Positions 35,883 through 45,051 of a DNA stretch of 64,000 nt are shown here, piece after piece. Made by a program: the position numbers and the translations under genes. The stretch covers positions 62,001 through 126,000 of the forward strand of contig NZ_JHBV01000008.1 of NCBI RefSeq assembly GCF_000724545.1, read 5' to 3'. Position 1 is the first letter of the stretch. Each line of letters opens with the position of its first letter. The notes under the pieces were generated by a model. That model searched no databases, was not told where the DNA came from, and was given only the letters and a program-made list of their open reading frames with translations. The stretch is from Aureispira sp. CCB-QB1 (GTDB lineage: Bacteria > Bacteroidota > Bacteroidia > Chitinophagales > Saprospiraceae).

Positions 35883-37607
35883 ATGTTAAGTAAAGAAGAA
35901 CTTCAAAACCTATCACAGTTATTGTTAAGCGTTGACGAACGCAATCTGGAAATTGCTTTTGAACTTATTCAGCAGGGAAATTATATTGAATATTTTGTTT
36001 CTGAACTATTTGCAATATATAAAATGGATGTTCGGACATATAGTCGTATAGCCAAGAGATTACTGGATGCGGTAGCCGAACGCATTGTTGGTTTGAAGGA
36101 AGCTTTGAGAAGTAGAGCTTACTTAGATAGCCGAACTTCTTCTAAAAATATTAAGAATTTTGCAAAAATTTGCCCTTCGATAGAAGCGAAAAAAATGGCT
36201 TTGGCTATTTATAATAAATACGATAGTGGATTTCAGTTTTTATTTTCAGAATTACCAGAAAATGAACTTACTCCTATTTTAAAAACAAAAATAGAAGCAG
36301 CGGGACTGACATTATCACGAAAAACAATTACGAAGATTCCAAAGGCATTATTAAAAGAAACATATCTAAAAGAATTAAACTTATCTTACAATCAGATAAA
36401 GTCTCTTCCAACAGGAATCCATCATTTAAAGTCTTTGCGAAAATTAAATCTTAGATCAAACGAGGTCAAAAAAATACATAAAAATATTGGAAAGCTGGAA
36501 CATTTGGAAGTGTTGGAGTTAGCCTGGAATAAATTAGAAGTATTGCCTGACGAGTTGGCAAATTTGACGAGGCTAAAAGAGTTGAGTTTGGGGTATAATT
36601 CTTTTAAAAAATTCCCAACAGTTATTACGCAAATTCCAAACTTAGAGAAACTATCTATTGGTAGAATGATGGATTATCGTGCAAATGTGGATGAAATTCC
36701 TAGCAGCTTTTTTAATCTCAAAACAAATTGCCTGTTGGAATTGACACTTAGAGATCCGACAGATAGCAACAGCCAACGTCCATGGGGTAATTTGCCAGTT
36801 ATTACTAGAATAACAGGAACTTATGATGATCCTATTAGGACGACTCCTTTAGAAATTGCAAGACGTGCGTTTGCTCAAAACAAAGAAGGCATTCGTTTTA
36901 TACTAGAGCATGGAACAGAAGAAGATAAAGCAAATGTGTACAATTATGTGTTAAAGGATAGGATTAATTCAGAGCGATACGCTGTTTATTTGGGGCTAAT
37001 TCTTAAGAATGCTCCGCCAGCAGTGAAAAGAAGGGCTTTATCCTTTTACATTCGAAACGAAGTGTTGTTTTTTGATAAAAAAATTACGTTGGATGTTTTG
37101 CCAGCAGAATTGGGTGATTTTTCGATTCGAGCAATGGAATGGGTGGGGAAATTTAGTGAAATAACTAATTCGACAACATTTTGGAATTTTTTAGAATACA
37201 CCCCTTCTATTGAACGTATTGTAATTGGGAAAGAGATTAGGGCTAAAGGCAGTGACCAAAAACATCAAGTAAGAATTCCTGTATTATTGCCAAATTTGAA
37301 AGTATTTAGGCTAGGAAATTTACAACTGGACTGGGGCTTTTTCTTTAACAATATAGACCAATTGCCTCAATTGGAGGAGCTTGAAGTACATCGTGTTTAT
37401 TATTTGAATGAAACGGAAGATATAGATGGAGTTTTTACGCTTTGTGCTCCATTGCAACAATTAAAACATCTTAAAAGATTAGAATTAGGTCGATTCTCTA
37501 TAAATAATCAGGTTGGAATAAGCGAAGAAGTACTAAAAGAAAAAATAGAATTGGGATTTGAAAAAATGCTGCCCAACTGCAACACTATAATCCATGTTGG
37601 TTTTTAA
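35883..37607 (+). CDS. Cytoplasmic leucine-rich-repeat protein, 574 residues
   Basis: It has no signal peptide. An N-terminal helical region (~1-130) is followed by LRRs of the 'LKELNLSYNQIKSLPTGIHH' and 'LEVLELAWNKLEVLPDELAN' kind (~150-270). A helical stretch around residues 310-410 contains 'EIARRAFAQNKEGIRFILEH', resembling HEAT-like repeats of the preceding gene, and a final LRR-like part follows. It lies 132 bp after the helical-repeat gene on the same strand. The mixture of LRR and helical repeats suggests shared ancestry or partnership with its two neighbours. Function unknown. Confidence 0.78.
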   Translation: MLSKEELQNLSQLLLSVDERNLEIAFELIQQGNYIEYFVSELFAIYKMDVRTYSRIAKRLLDAVAERIVGLKEALRSRAYLDSRTSSKNIKNFAKICPSIEAKKMALAIYNKYDSGFQFLFSELPENELTPILKTKIEAAGLTLSRKTITKIPKALLKETYLKELNLSYNQIKSLPTGIHHLKSLRKLNLRSNEVKKIHKNIGKLEHLEVLELAWNKLEVLPDELANLTRLKELSLGYNSFKKFPTVITQIPNLEKLSIGRMMDYRANVDEIPSSFFNLKTNCLLELTLRDPTDSNSQRPWGNLPVITRITGTYDDPIRTTPLEIARRAFAQNKEGIRFILEHGTEEDKANVYNYVLKDRINSERYAVYLGLILKNAPPAVKRRALSFYIRNEVLFFDKKITLDVLPAELGDFSIRAMEWVGKFSEITNSTTFWNFLEYTPSIERIVIGKEIRAKGSDQKHQVRIPVLLPNLKVFRLGNLQLDWGFFFNNIDQLPQLEELEVHRVYYLNETEDIDGVFTLCAPLQQLKHLKRLELGRFSINNQVGISEEVLKEKIELGFEKMLPNCNTIIHVGF

Positions 37608-37710
37608 AATATAGCATCTTGTTTGGGCAACTTGCTTGAAGTTCTTAATTTGGGGAAGCATCCATGTTTTCTACTGAAAGTTCCAATTGAGATATTTTAA
37701 AATTCATGAA

Positions 37711-38382
37711 ATGATTACAGTTTACCACGCCATATCTTCTACAATCGAGACTCAAATTTCCTTGAAAGATTTATTGATAAATTTGCCAGCGCATTTTAGG
37801 GAACGAGCGTTACGATATCAATTTTCGCAGGATGCTTATAATTTTGTGTTGGGGCGATTAATGATAAAAAAAGCCTTAGGGGCATTGGGGTTGCCTGAAA
37901 AGCTCTTGAATGAAATCGTTTATAATAAAGAAGGCAAACCATTGTTGAAGGAAATGTCTTTTAGTATTTCCCATTCAAAAGATTTGGTGGCTTGCGCGTT
38001 TGCGCCAACAGGACAAATTGGTCTGGATGTAGAATATCCAAGAAAGATAGCGAGAGCACATTTTCGTCATTGTTTTAACGATAGAGAATGGTCTTCGATT
38101 CAAGGGGATACAAGTATGCACACGTTTTATCAATTTTGGACTCAAAAAGAAGCGATCTTGAAAGCAAATGGTGCGGGGTTAGGACAACTATTAAATATAG
38201 ACATCAAAGATGCCACTACTGCGTACTTTTACAACTCTGATGTTTCTACTGAATCTGTTTGGAATCTAAATACTTTTGAAATAGGCGGAAGTTCAGCTTA
38301 TGCTTGTTTGTGTACTGACTTAGCAACGGATTTTGTTTTGGAAAACTTAAATGATGTAGATGCCTTGTTGGATACTAAGTAA
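37711..38382 (+). CDS. pfaE: 4'-phosphopantetheinyl transferase, Sfp type (PfaE candidate)
   Basis: A 223-residue enzyme that transfers phosphopantetheine from CoA to the Ser of carrier proteins. Sfp-family motifs are present: 'FSISHSKDLVACAF', 'IGLDVEYPRK' (the Mg-binding G(I/V/L)D) and 'FWTQKEAILKANGAGL' (WxxKEA). PUFA synthases need such an enzyme, and this one lies about 7 kb from the operon, so it is the natural candidate to activate the three ACPs. The frame opens at TTG 37687, but ATG 37711 (MITVYHAISS) is more likely. It converges with the next gene, 3 bp apart. Confidence 0.88.
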   Translation: MITVYHAISSTIETQISLKDLLINLPAHFRERALRYQFSQDAYNFVLGRLMIKKALGALGLPEKLLNEIVYNKEGKPLLKEMSFSISHSKDLVACAFAPTGQIGLDVEYPRKIARAHFRHCFNDREWSSIQGDTSMHTFYQFWTQKEAILKANGAGLGQLLNIDIKDATTAYFYNSDVSTESVWNLNTFEIGGSSAYACLCTDLATDFVLENLNDVDALLDTK

Positions 38383-38385
38383 GCA

Positions 38386-38751
38386 TTAGATTTGTTCTGC
38401 ATCTAGTAATTTTTTTATTTGCTGAATGATTACCAACCTGTTTTGATAAAACAATTTAGGGAAATCTAAGTCAGGGTTTGAGGTCCTTCTTTTATCTTGC
38501 TCGAAATAGGTCATGATAGATTGAAGCCCTTCACGATTTCGGGCGTAGAGAAATCTATTTTTGACTTGGATTTTATAATAATAGCAATTGTTGGAGAAGT
38601 GGAAACTAGGATTGATATAAGCACAATGGGAGCAGATAGCTTTTCCTTGAGGGACTATTTGCTGACGATATGTGTTGGCTTTTGAATAAAAGTAAGAGGC
38701 TTTTGAGTTGCATTTTGGACAAATAATAGCAACGGTTAGTAACGTATTCAT
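38386..38751 (-). CDS. Small zinc-ribbon-like protein, unknown function
   Basis: A 121-residue protein with a CPKC pair near residue 12 and a CSHC pair near residue 41, a typical four-Cys zinc site. The C-terminal half is basic and hydrophilic. Its stop is 3 bp from the stop of the convergent phosphopantetheinyl transferase gene. No family recognised; a structural or nucleic-acid-binding role is possible but unproven. Confidence 0.65.
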   Translation of the reverse strand: MNTLLTVAIICPKCNSKASYFYSKANTYRQQIVPQGKAICSHCAYINPSFHFSNNCYYYKIQVKNRFLYARNREGLQSIMTYFEQDKRRTSNPDLDFPKLFYQNRLVIIQQIKKLLDAEQI

Positions 38752-38799
38752 ATTAGTAGTTTTTATTGTAGAGTTTTAGGAGTTGTATTAATTGTTGAA

Positions 38800-39897
38800 C
38801 TATTCATACATATTACTATAGTCGAAGTGAATTGGTAGCTCATATTCTACTTGGACAGGTTGATTGTCTTTTGTGCCACCAATCCAAGGATTGGGGAGAT
38901 CGTTCATCAAGTTAATAACTCTTAAGACCTCTTCTCCACATCCACCCCCAATATCTTTTGTAATAGATGTATTAATAATTTTTCCTGTTGCTGTAACGGT
39001 GAACTTAATAAAAACTATGCCGCTCATCTTTTGTTTATAAGCTTTTTCGGGATATTGAATATTAGAATAAATAAACTTCAAAAATTTTTGATCAGCACAA
39101 CGTTTTTTTTCTTGGATAGACATTTCTTTTACCTCGCATCCTGGAAATCTAGGCAATCGATCAGTATTAATGTCGATTTTAGAAATTGTGTCCGCTGCTA
39201 TTGCTTCCACAACTGGCAGAATGCTATCTAATTCTGTTACGAATTGATTTTTTTTATAAAAAATGGCTAAGTTGATAATAATATCTTTTTGTTTATTGGA
39301 ATATTCATGGTGGTTAGATGGGATGGCTTGTTCTATATGCTTGAGAAATCTGAGTTCTTTGGGAACCTCAACTTGAGAGGCACAAGCAATATTCCATTTT
39401 TTTTGAAAAAATGGGGATTGGAATTCGAGATTAAAATTTAAAAACAACTCGCTTAGAATAGTTTCAACAAGTTTTAGGTCAGTTGAACGCAAAGCCTCAT
39501 CTATCCAAGCAGCATCATGCAAAAGGTGTTTAGCTAAGGTGTTGTAATTTATATTGTTGTAGATTTTGGTTTGTGTGATTAATGTTTTTATTCCTAAGGT
39601 ATAGATGGTGGAAGGATTTGAGAGTCGAGCATTATATTGGTACTTTAGTTGAGTGATTTTTTTGCTTATTAATTTATCCGCTATACTAATTTGCTTTAGG
39701 GCATTTTGGTAATCTTTTGAATGATTGTAGAATTGAGAAAGTTCGATTAGTTTACGAATATATGTTAAACTACTACCTCCATCGTTTTTTTTTATGCTTT
39801 TTAGAGCATTCTTCAACGTTTTTTCTGAGGTGTGATGCTGCGAAAAAAGACTTTTTGATAAGCCTAGCAAGAACAAAATGATTAGTAATTTTTTCAT
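38800..39897 (-). CDS. TonB C-terminal-domain protein
   Basis: A 365-residue protein with a signal peptide (MKKLLIILFLLGLSKSLFSQ). Its C-terminal ~110 residues look like the TonB domain: 'YPEKAYKQKMSGIVFIKFTV', 'GKIINTSITKDIGGGCGEEV', 'QPVQVEYELPIHF'. The middle is helical, possibly TPR-like ('YQNALKQISIADKLISKK'). The N-terminal hydrophobic stretch looks cleavable, so it may be periplasmic rather than a classical energy-transducing TonB. It is 20 bp from the MFS gene upstream and probably co-transcribed. Confidence 0.78.
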   Translation of the reverse strand: MKKLLIILFLLGLSKSLFSQHHTSEKTLKNALKSIKKNDGGSSLTYIRKLIELSQFYNHSKDYQNALKQISIADKLISKKITQLKYQYNARLSNPSTIYTLGIKTLITQTKIYNNINYNTLAKHLLHDAAWIDEALRSTDLKLVETILSELFLNFNLEFQSPFFQKKWNIACASQVEVPKELRFLKHIEQAIPSNHHEYSNKQKDIIINLAIFYKKNQFVTELDSILPVVEAIAADTISKIDINTDRLPRFPGCEVKEMSIQEKKRCADQKFLKFIYSNIQYPEKAYKQKMSGIVFIKFTVTATGKIINTSITKDIGGGCGEEVLRVINLMNDLPNPWIGGTKDNQPVQVEYELPIHFDYSNMYE

Positions 39898-39917
39898 AGG
39901 TGATTTAGTATGAGTTT

Positions 39918-41207
39918 TTAAGCAATTAAATGATCACTATTATCTGTAATTTCTGATTCGGTTTCCTTTTTTAAGTCTTGTTCGAAATCCAGGGTACGCA
40001 TTTGTTTTGAAAACAATCCTGTCAAAACAACAGTTATTAAGGTCATGCTACCTCCAAAAACAACAGCCGTTACAGTTCCCATTAGCTTAGCTGTGAAACC
40101 ACTTTCAAAAGCTCCTAGTTCATTGGAAGAACCAACAAACATTGAGTTGACAGCAGAAACTCTTCCGCGCATACTGTCGGGAGTATACAGCTGTAAAATA
40201 GTTTGTCGAATGACCATAGAAATCCCATCAGTAACACCACTCATAAATAAGGCAAAAACGGACAACCAAAAACTAGTCGAGAGACCAAATACGATGATGC
40301 AGAGACCAAAACCAAAGATAGAGAAAAGCAATTTTAGACCTGCATTTTTGTTAATAGGAAAATAAGCTACAGCAAACATAATAAAAAAAGAACCGACCGC
40401 AGGCGCTGCTCTCAAAATACCAAAACCTTCAGAACCTACTCCCAAAATATCCGTTGCAAAAATAGGTAGTAAGGCAATTGCTCCACCAAACAAAACCGCA
40501 ACCATATCTAGCGTAATGGCACCTAGTATAATTTTTGTTTGATAAACGAATTTAACGCCTTCTCGTAAACTCTGAAAAACAGGTTCCCCAATTTTAGGAT
40601 TTAAAATAGCTTTTGGTTTGATTTGTAGTAATAGGATTAAAGCAAAAATAATAAATCCAATAATGAGAAACATAGAATAATGTGTACCCATCCAAAAAAT
40701 TGTAAAACCTGCCAAAGCTGGTCCTAGCACGGCACTCATTTGCCATATAGAGCTACTCCATGTGGCAGCATTGGGGTATAATTCTTTAGGAACAATAAGT
40801 GCCATCAATGCAAATAATGTTGGATTGATAAATGTTCTTACAATACCACCTAAAAAAACTAAGCTATAAATAAGATACAAGGTATTGGGTTGTCCTATCA
40901 AAGCAGGCGAAGTCGTATAAAAAAGCCCAATGCTAAGCCCTAAAAAAGCGATAACGCAAATCGCAAGCAAGTTTCTTTTTTCTTTTTGATCCACAAGGTG
41001 CCCTGCAAAGAGAGCTAGCCCGACAGCGGGGACTACTTCCATCAAACCAATAATCCCTAAAGACAAAGGGTCTTGGGTTATTCGATAGACCTCCCATTCT
41101 ATAATAACAAATTGCATTGACCATGCAAATACCAGAGCAAATCGAACGAACAAAAATAATCTAAATTCTGAATACCGAAGTGCTGCGTATGGATCGTTTT
41201 TTTGCAT
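39918..41207 (-). CDS. MFS transporter (MFS_3 / EntS-like)
   Basis: A 429-residue major facilitator protein with 12 apparent membrane segments. It has the loop 2-3 motif 'GHLVDQKEKRNLLAI' and 'YTPDSMRGRVSAVNSMFVGS', typical of the MFS_3/EntS exporter group. The C-terminus is an acidic cytoplasmic tail. Proton-driven export of a small molecule is the family role; the substrate is unknown. It is in a leftward run with the OmpA-domain gene upstream (16 bp gap) and the TonB-domain gene downstream. Confidence 0.88.
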   Translation of the reverse strand: MQKNDPYAALRYSEFRLFLFVRFALVFAWSMQFVIIEWEVYRITQDPLSLGIIGLMEVVPAVGLALFAGHLVDQKEKRNLLAICVIAFLGLSIGLFYTTSPALIGQPNTLYLIYSLVFLGGIVRTFINPTLFALMALIVPKELYPNAATWSSSIWQMSAVLGPALAGFTIFWMGTHYSMFLIIGFIIFALILLLQIKPKAILNPKIGEPVFQSLREGVKFVYQTKIILGAITLDMVAVLFGGAIALLPIFATDILGVGSEGFGILRAAPAVGSFFIMFAVAYFPINKNAGLKLLFSIFGFGLCIIVFGLSTSFWLSVFALFMSGVTDGISMVIRQTILQLYTPDSMRGRVSAVNSMFVGSSNELGAFESGFTAKLMGTVTAVVFGGSMTLITVVLTGLFSKQMRTLDFEQDLKKETESEITDNSDHLIA

Positions 41208-41223
41208 TGATTGTTGTGTGTTT

Positions 41224-43416
41224 CTAATTAGAGCGAAATTCGAGAAAATGTTTCAAATCGGGATATTCTGTGAATAGAACTTGGGCTTGATCTTCAGTTA
41301 TACGGACGCCATTCACATAAGGAATAATTTTAGCATCAGAAAAGCCTTGTTGTATGACTTGATCTAAAATACGTTTAATTTTGTCAAAGGATTTTTCCAA
41401 TCCAAGCATGTACTTAACATTAATATCTTTAGGATGCTTTTCAGTAGTAGCGTCTGCAAATTGTGTGAATATAGGATGGTTAAAAAGAGTTGCAGTTTCA
41501 GTAACTTGCACTTTGTAACTCAATCCTTTTAGGGTGTTTTGATGGCGCTCATAAGCTCTATTTTGCATAACAGAACTTACTTTAGGTTCTACAATGTTAA
41601 TAGCTACTTGATTTTTTAAATGATTAATATTGTAGACATCAACATTAATGCGGCGATTCATTTTATTGGCAATAGGATTGGGGCTACCATCAAAATTCTG
41701 ATCATTGGCGATGGGGTAATTTTGACCACAGCCTCGAATCCAAATTTGCTTATTGTTGGCTCCTTTTTCGATGAACTGCTTTGCCAAGTTTTCGGACTGC
41801 TTGATGGTCAAGTAAAGGTCATTAATCTTATTGCCACTATTGTCTGAATGAGCAGAAAGGAGAATCGTAGCTTCTGGATGCTTTGTTAACAACTTTTGAA
41901 GGGCTAGAATTGTATTTCTAGAACCTTCTATTTTGCCAGTTTCTGCATTATAATAAATAGGAGCAATACTATAAGTTACTTTTTCTCCATCTTCTACCGG
42001 CGTATTGGTGTTTTTTACGGGAGTTAGTTCTTCTAGTGCATTTGTACTTGCATTATTTTCTGCCAAACTGGTAATATTGGTCAAGGCATCTACAAAAGTA
42101 TTAGAAACATTCTTTTGCAGTTGTTCCTGTTTAGGGCTTCGAAAATAAGCAGAGTAAAGATCAAAGCCACCCAAGCCTTCTATTCTATTGGAACAAAAGT
42201 AAGCTTTTAAACCACTTTCGTCTAAGAAAAAATCCTTGTCATCCAACGAAGAGTTAAGGGGTACGCCCATGTTCTCTGCTCGCTGCCACATTCGAGTAGA
42301 GTCATTAAAAACAACTTTATAAATATCGTAGCCCCCCATCGAAAGAGGATTATTAGAACTAAAATAGAGTGTTCGACCATCTTTGGCCAAGAACGGAGCA
42401 ATTTCATCATATTCGGTATTGACATTGGGACCTAAGTTTACAGCAGTTTGCCACAAACCATCCTTTTGAGCAGCATAATAAATATCTTTCCCTCCATATC
42501 CTCCAGGACGATTACTTGCGAAAATAATAACAGAGTCATTGATGAAAAAATGATCTCCGTCCCAATAGTTAGAACTGGCTTCTATTGCAAAAGGAAGAAT
42601 AACTTCAATGGTATCCTCATCATAATTTTCTTTTACTACTTCTTTGTGTCCGTCTGCAAACCCTTTGGAAAATAACATTTGATATCCCCCGTCAAAAAAA
42701 CTAATAATATCTTCACTCATGGGGGTATTGTATCGTTTTGGAAGTGCCTCTACTTGTTTCCAAGTACCTTGTACAAGAGTAGATTTGTAAATGTCAGAAC
42801 GATAGGTGCCATTAATAGGATCGGGTTGGTTGTTGTTGTTTAGTTTGCCTCCTGTTGCTGTTCTTCTATTTGATGAAAAAAATAAAGTATTGGGCTCCAT
42901 AGGATTAAAACAAATTCTATAGTCGTCATAAGAGCTGTTAATTTCTACTCCTAATGTCGAAACAATAGCAGCTGAATTAATTTGCTCTATTTTAGGACCG
43001 CTGGTGCATTGAACGATTAAGCGTTTGAATTGTGCTCTTTGAGGATCATCAGCATCCAAGGTTCTAAGGTGATTTTTGTAATACAAAGCTGCTTGTCTAA
43101 ACTTGTTTAGAGCATGATGTGCTTTGGCTAAGTAGTAGTACGTTTTGGGGGCAGGTTTGTTGGTGTTTTTGCTATAAAACTCTAAATATACGATGGCTTC
43201 ATCCATATTGTTAAGGTGAAAATAGCAAATCCCAATATTGTATTTTAACTCAATCTCCTTTATGTACTTTTCTTTTATTTTATTATACTCAGTTAAAGAT
43301 TTCTCGTATTCTTTTTCTAAGAAAAGCTTTTCAGCTTCTTTTTTGATTTTATTGGGTGATTGAGCCCATAAAATGGATTGACTCAAGAAAAGAATAAATA
43401 AAACAAAGTATTTCAT
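41224..43416 (-). CDS. OmpA-family envelope protein with TPR and PD40 repeats
   Basis: A 731-residue protein when started at ATG 43416 (MKYFVLFILFLSQSILWAQ, a clear signal peptide); the longer frame to 43467 adds an unlikely N-terminus. N-terminal TPRs (~25-140) are followed by PD40/WD40-like propeller blades ('LFFSSNRRTATGG', 'IIFASNRPGGYGGKDIYYA', 'LYFSSNNPLSMGGYDIYKV'). An OmpA peptidoglycan-binding domain ('ILLSAHSDNSGNKINDLYLT', 'NRRINVDVYN') and a SPOR-like tail come next. This order recalls PorE of the type IX secretion system, though Bacteroidota carry several such paralogues. Confidence 0.83.
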   Translation of the reverse strand: MKYFVLFILFLSQSILWAQSPNKIKKEAEKLFLEKEYEKSLTEYNKIKEKYIKEIELKYNIGICYFHLNNMDEAIVYLEFYSKNTNKPAPKTYYYLAKAHHALNKFRQAALYYKNHLRTLDADDPQRAQFKRLIVQCTSGPKIEQINSAAIVSTLGVEINSSYDDYRICFNPMEPNTLFFSSNRRTATGGKLNNNNQPDPINGTYRSDIYKSTLVQGTWKQVEALPKRYNTPMSEDIISFFDGGYQMLFSKGFADGHKEVVKENYDEDTIEVILPFAIEASSNYWDGDHFFINDSVIIFASNRPGGYGGKDIYYAAQKDGLWQTAVNLGPNVNTEYDEIAPFLAKDGRTLYFSSNNPLSMGGYDIYKVVFNDSTRMWQRAENMGVPLNSSLDDKDFFLDESGLKAYFCSNRIEGLGGFDLYSAYFRSPKQEQLQKNVSNTFVDALTNITSLAENNASTNALEELTPVKNTNTPVEDGEKVTYSIAPIYYNAETGKIEGSRNTILALQKLLTKHPEATILLSAHSDNSGNKINDLYLTIKQSENLAKQFIEKGANNKQIWIRGCGQNYPIANDQNFDGSPNPIANKMNRRINVDVYNINHLKNQVAINIVEPKVSSVMQNRAYERHQNTLKGLSYKVQVTETATLFNHPIFTQFADATTEKHPKDINVKYMLGLEKSFDKIKRILDQVIQQGFSDAKIIPYVNGVRITEDQAQVLFTEYPDLKHFLEFRSN

Positions 43417-43472
43417 ATTAGCAGTTCGTTGATTTTTTACTTTTTTACCAAAAAGACAAAAAAGCACATTTA

Positions 43473-43543
43473 TATTAGTTTGATAGCCAAAATTTTAACA
43501 TAAAATGCAATGAGACTATAATTTGTTGATTATCAAACTAATA
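43473..43543. repeat. Perfect 13-bp inverted repeat upstream of the OmpA-family gene
   Basis: Arms at 43473-43485 and 43531-43543 are exact reverse complements, separated by 45 bp. The pair lies in the gap between the membrane-protein gene and the OmpA-family gene. Spaced operator half-sites or a transcript hairpin are both possible. Confidence 0.6.
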
Positions 43544-43609
43544 AAGTTCCCAACGAACTATTGTCATATGCATTATTAAGTTAATTAGCTTTTAGTATTC
43601 TTAATGGCG

Positions 43610-44434
43610 TTATATGGTTTCATAATGTTTCCAAATGCCTCTCCAAGGGTAGAATGTGAGGGCAAAGATACTAAATTCGGCAAAGCAAAGGTGCATTAAT
43701 AAATAATCCATTACAAAAAATAGGATAAATAACCCACCTAATAGCTTATCGAAGCGGCGAGTAAAGAAACCAATAAGAAAGATAAGTTCTATAGTCCAAC
43801 CACCATACCAAAAAAGATTTGCCAAAAGAGGATGGTTGATTAAGTAACTGATAAAGGAGCTAAAGTAGCTGTCAGGATAACTAATTAAGTAATCAATATG
43901 TTGGTGTTTTAATAATTCACTCATTTGATTTGGGACAAAGCAACTGCCTCGGTAGAGTTTCCAAAGCCCTGCGCTAGCAAGTGTAAAAATGGCATAGTAT
44001 CGAATCGCAGCAAAGCTTAAAACAAATGTTGTTTGATTTCGGATCAGCAAGAGTGGCATACAAAATAGTAATCCCACCAAAATATGCTCATGGTGGGTAC
44101 TTGCTGAATTGTAGGTGACCATATAATTGATACACAAAAGGTAAGCTAAAGTACTTAACCAGCGATTTTGTATACCCAAAAGTCCTGCAATACCAAGCAT
44201 AATCCACATAAAATCTAAGAATAGTGCTAAGAAATAATGTTCCAATACTGTTTGAGGTATTAGTAAAGCGTGATAGAGCCAGAAAAAATTATCTGCTTTG
44301 GGGCTAATAAAGGGAGATTGATGCAGTTGAAATAGCAGCAAACCTTGATAGCATCTTAGCAACCAAGTCAAGCAAAAAAACAGCCAAATGAATTGGGTTA
44401 TTTGTATCTGATCTTTTTGTACAGAAATATTCAT
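43610..44434 (-). CDS. Polytopic membrane protein (HTTM-like)
   Basis: A 274-residue protein with about seven hydrophobic segments and polar His-containing loops ('SASTHHEHILVGLLFC', 'FAAIRYYAIFTLASAGLWKL'). The layout resembles HTTM/DoxX-like membrane proteins. It starts at the base next to the upstream gene's stop, so the two are surely co-transcribed and probably form a pair. Substrate and activity unknown. Confidence 0.72.
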   Translation of the reverse strand: MNISVQKDQIQITQFIWLFFCLTWLLRCYQGLLLFQLHQSPFISPKADNFFWLYHALLIPQTVLEHYFLALFLDFMWIMLGIAGLLGIQNRWLSTLAYLLCINYMVTYNSASTHHEHILVGLLFCMPLLLIRNQTTFVLSFAAIRYYAIFTLASAGLWKLYRGSCFVPNQMSELLKHQHIDYLISYPDSYFSSFISYLINHPLLANLFWYGGWTIELIFLIGFFTRRFDKLLGGLFILFFVMDYLLMHLCFAEFSIFALTFYPWRGIWKHYETI

Positions 44435-44941
44435 TTAATTCAATTGTATGGAATTTACTTTTTTGAAGTTTGATTTTACCCATTCGAAATTTTCTCGGCA
44501 AATTTTTGATTCTTTAATTTTTATTTTTTGTATCAAAAATTTGGAGAGATGCAATGCCGAACTTTTGTCATTGCAGAGATGTTTGGTTAAGTGAGCACTC
44601 AAGGTGCTTTTTCCAAATCTTTGATAAATAGTGACTAGGGTAGGATCTTGATAATTGTTCTTCACAAAAGAGGAATAATAAGCGAGTTGATATTGCCAGA
44701 AGCGAGGTGCTTTGGTCGTATATAAATTGACATAGGTGTCGGTTTCATTATATAATGAAATGGCTGTGTATGTTTTTTGTTGTTGAATAGGCGCAGAGTA
44801 CATACCATAGTTAAAAAAGGGGAGTGTTTCTACACCTTTGTATGTAAAAAAGAATTGTCCTATGATAAATAAAGACAACGCCCCAAAAAGTAATTTATTC
44901 GTTTGCCAAACTTTAGAAAAATAACTATTTTTCATTTCCAT
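44435..44941 (-). CDS. Small membrane-anchored protein paired with the HTTM-like protein
   Basis: A 168-residue protein with one N-terminal transmembrane segment ('LLFGALSLFIIGQFFFTY') and a soluble C-terminal part, probably outside the cytoplasm. Its stop abuts the start of the polytopic membrane protein gene without spacing, indicating coupled translation. No family recognised; a partner subunit of the neighbour is the simplest reading. Confidence 0.7.
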   Translation of the reverse strand: MEMKNSYFSKVWQTNKLLFGALSLFIIGQFFFTYKGVETLPFFNYGMYSAPIQQQKTYTAISLYNETDTYVNLYTTKAPRFWQYQLAYYSSFVKNNYQDPTLVTIYQRFGKSTLSAHLTKHLCNDKSSALHLSKFLIQKIKIKESKICRENFEWVKSNFKKVNSIQLN

Positions 44942-45051
44942 TTTGATTTTTATATAAAAAAACTAAACACTCAATTGCAGCAGTGATAAAACTAACGGTT
45001 AACTAAAAAAACAACAGAGTATTCAACTAAAACTACATAGAAAATATAAGA

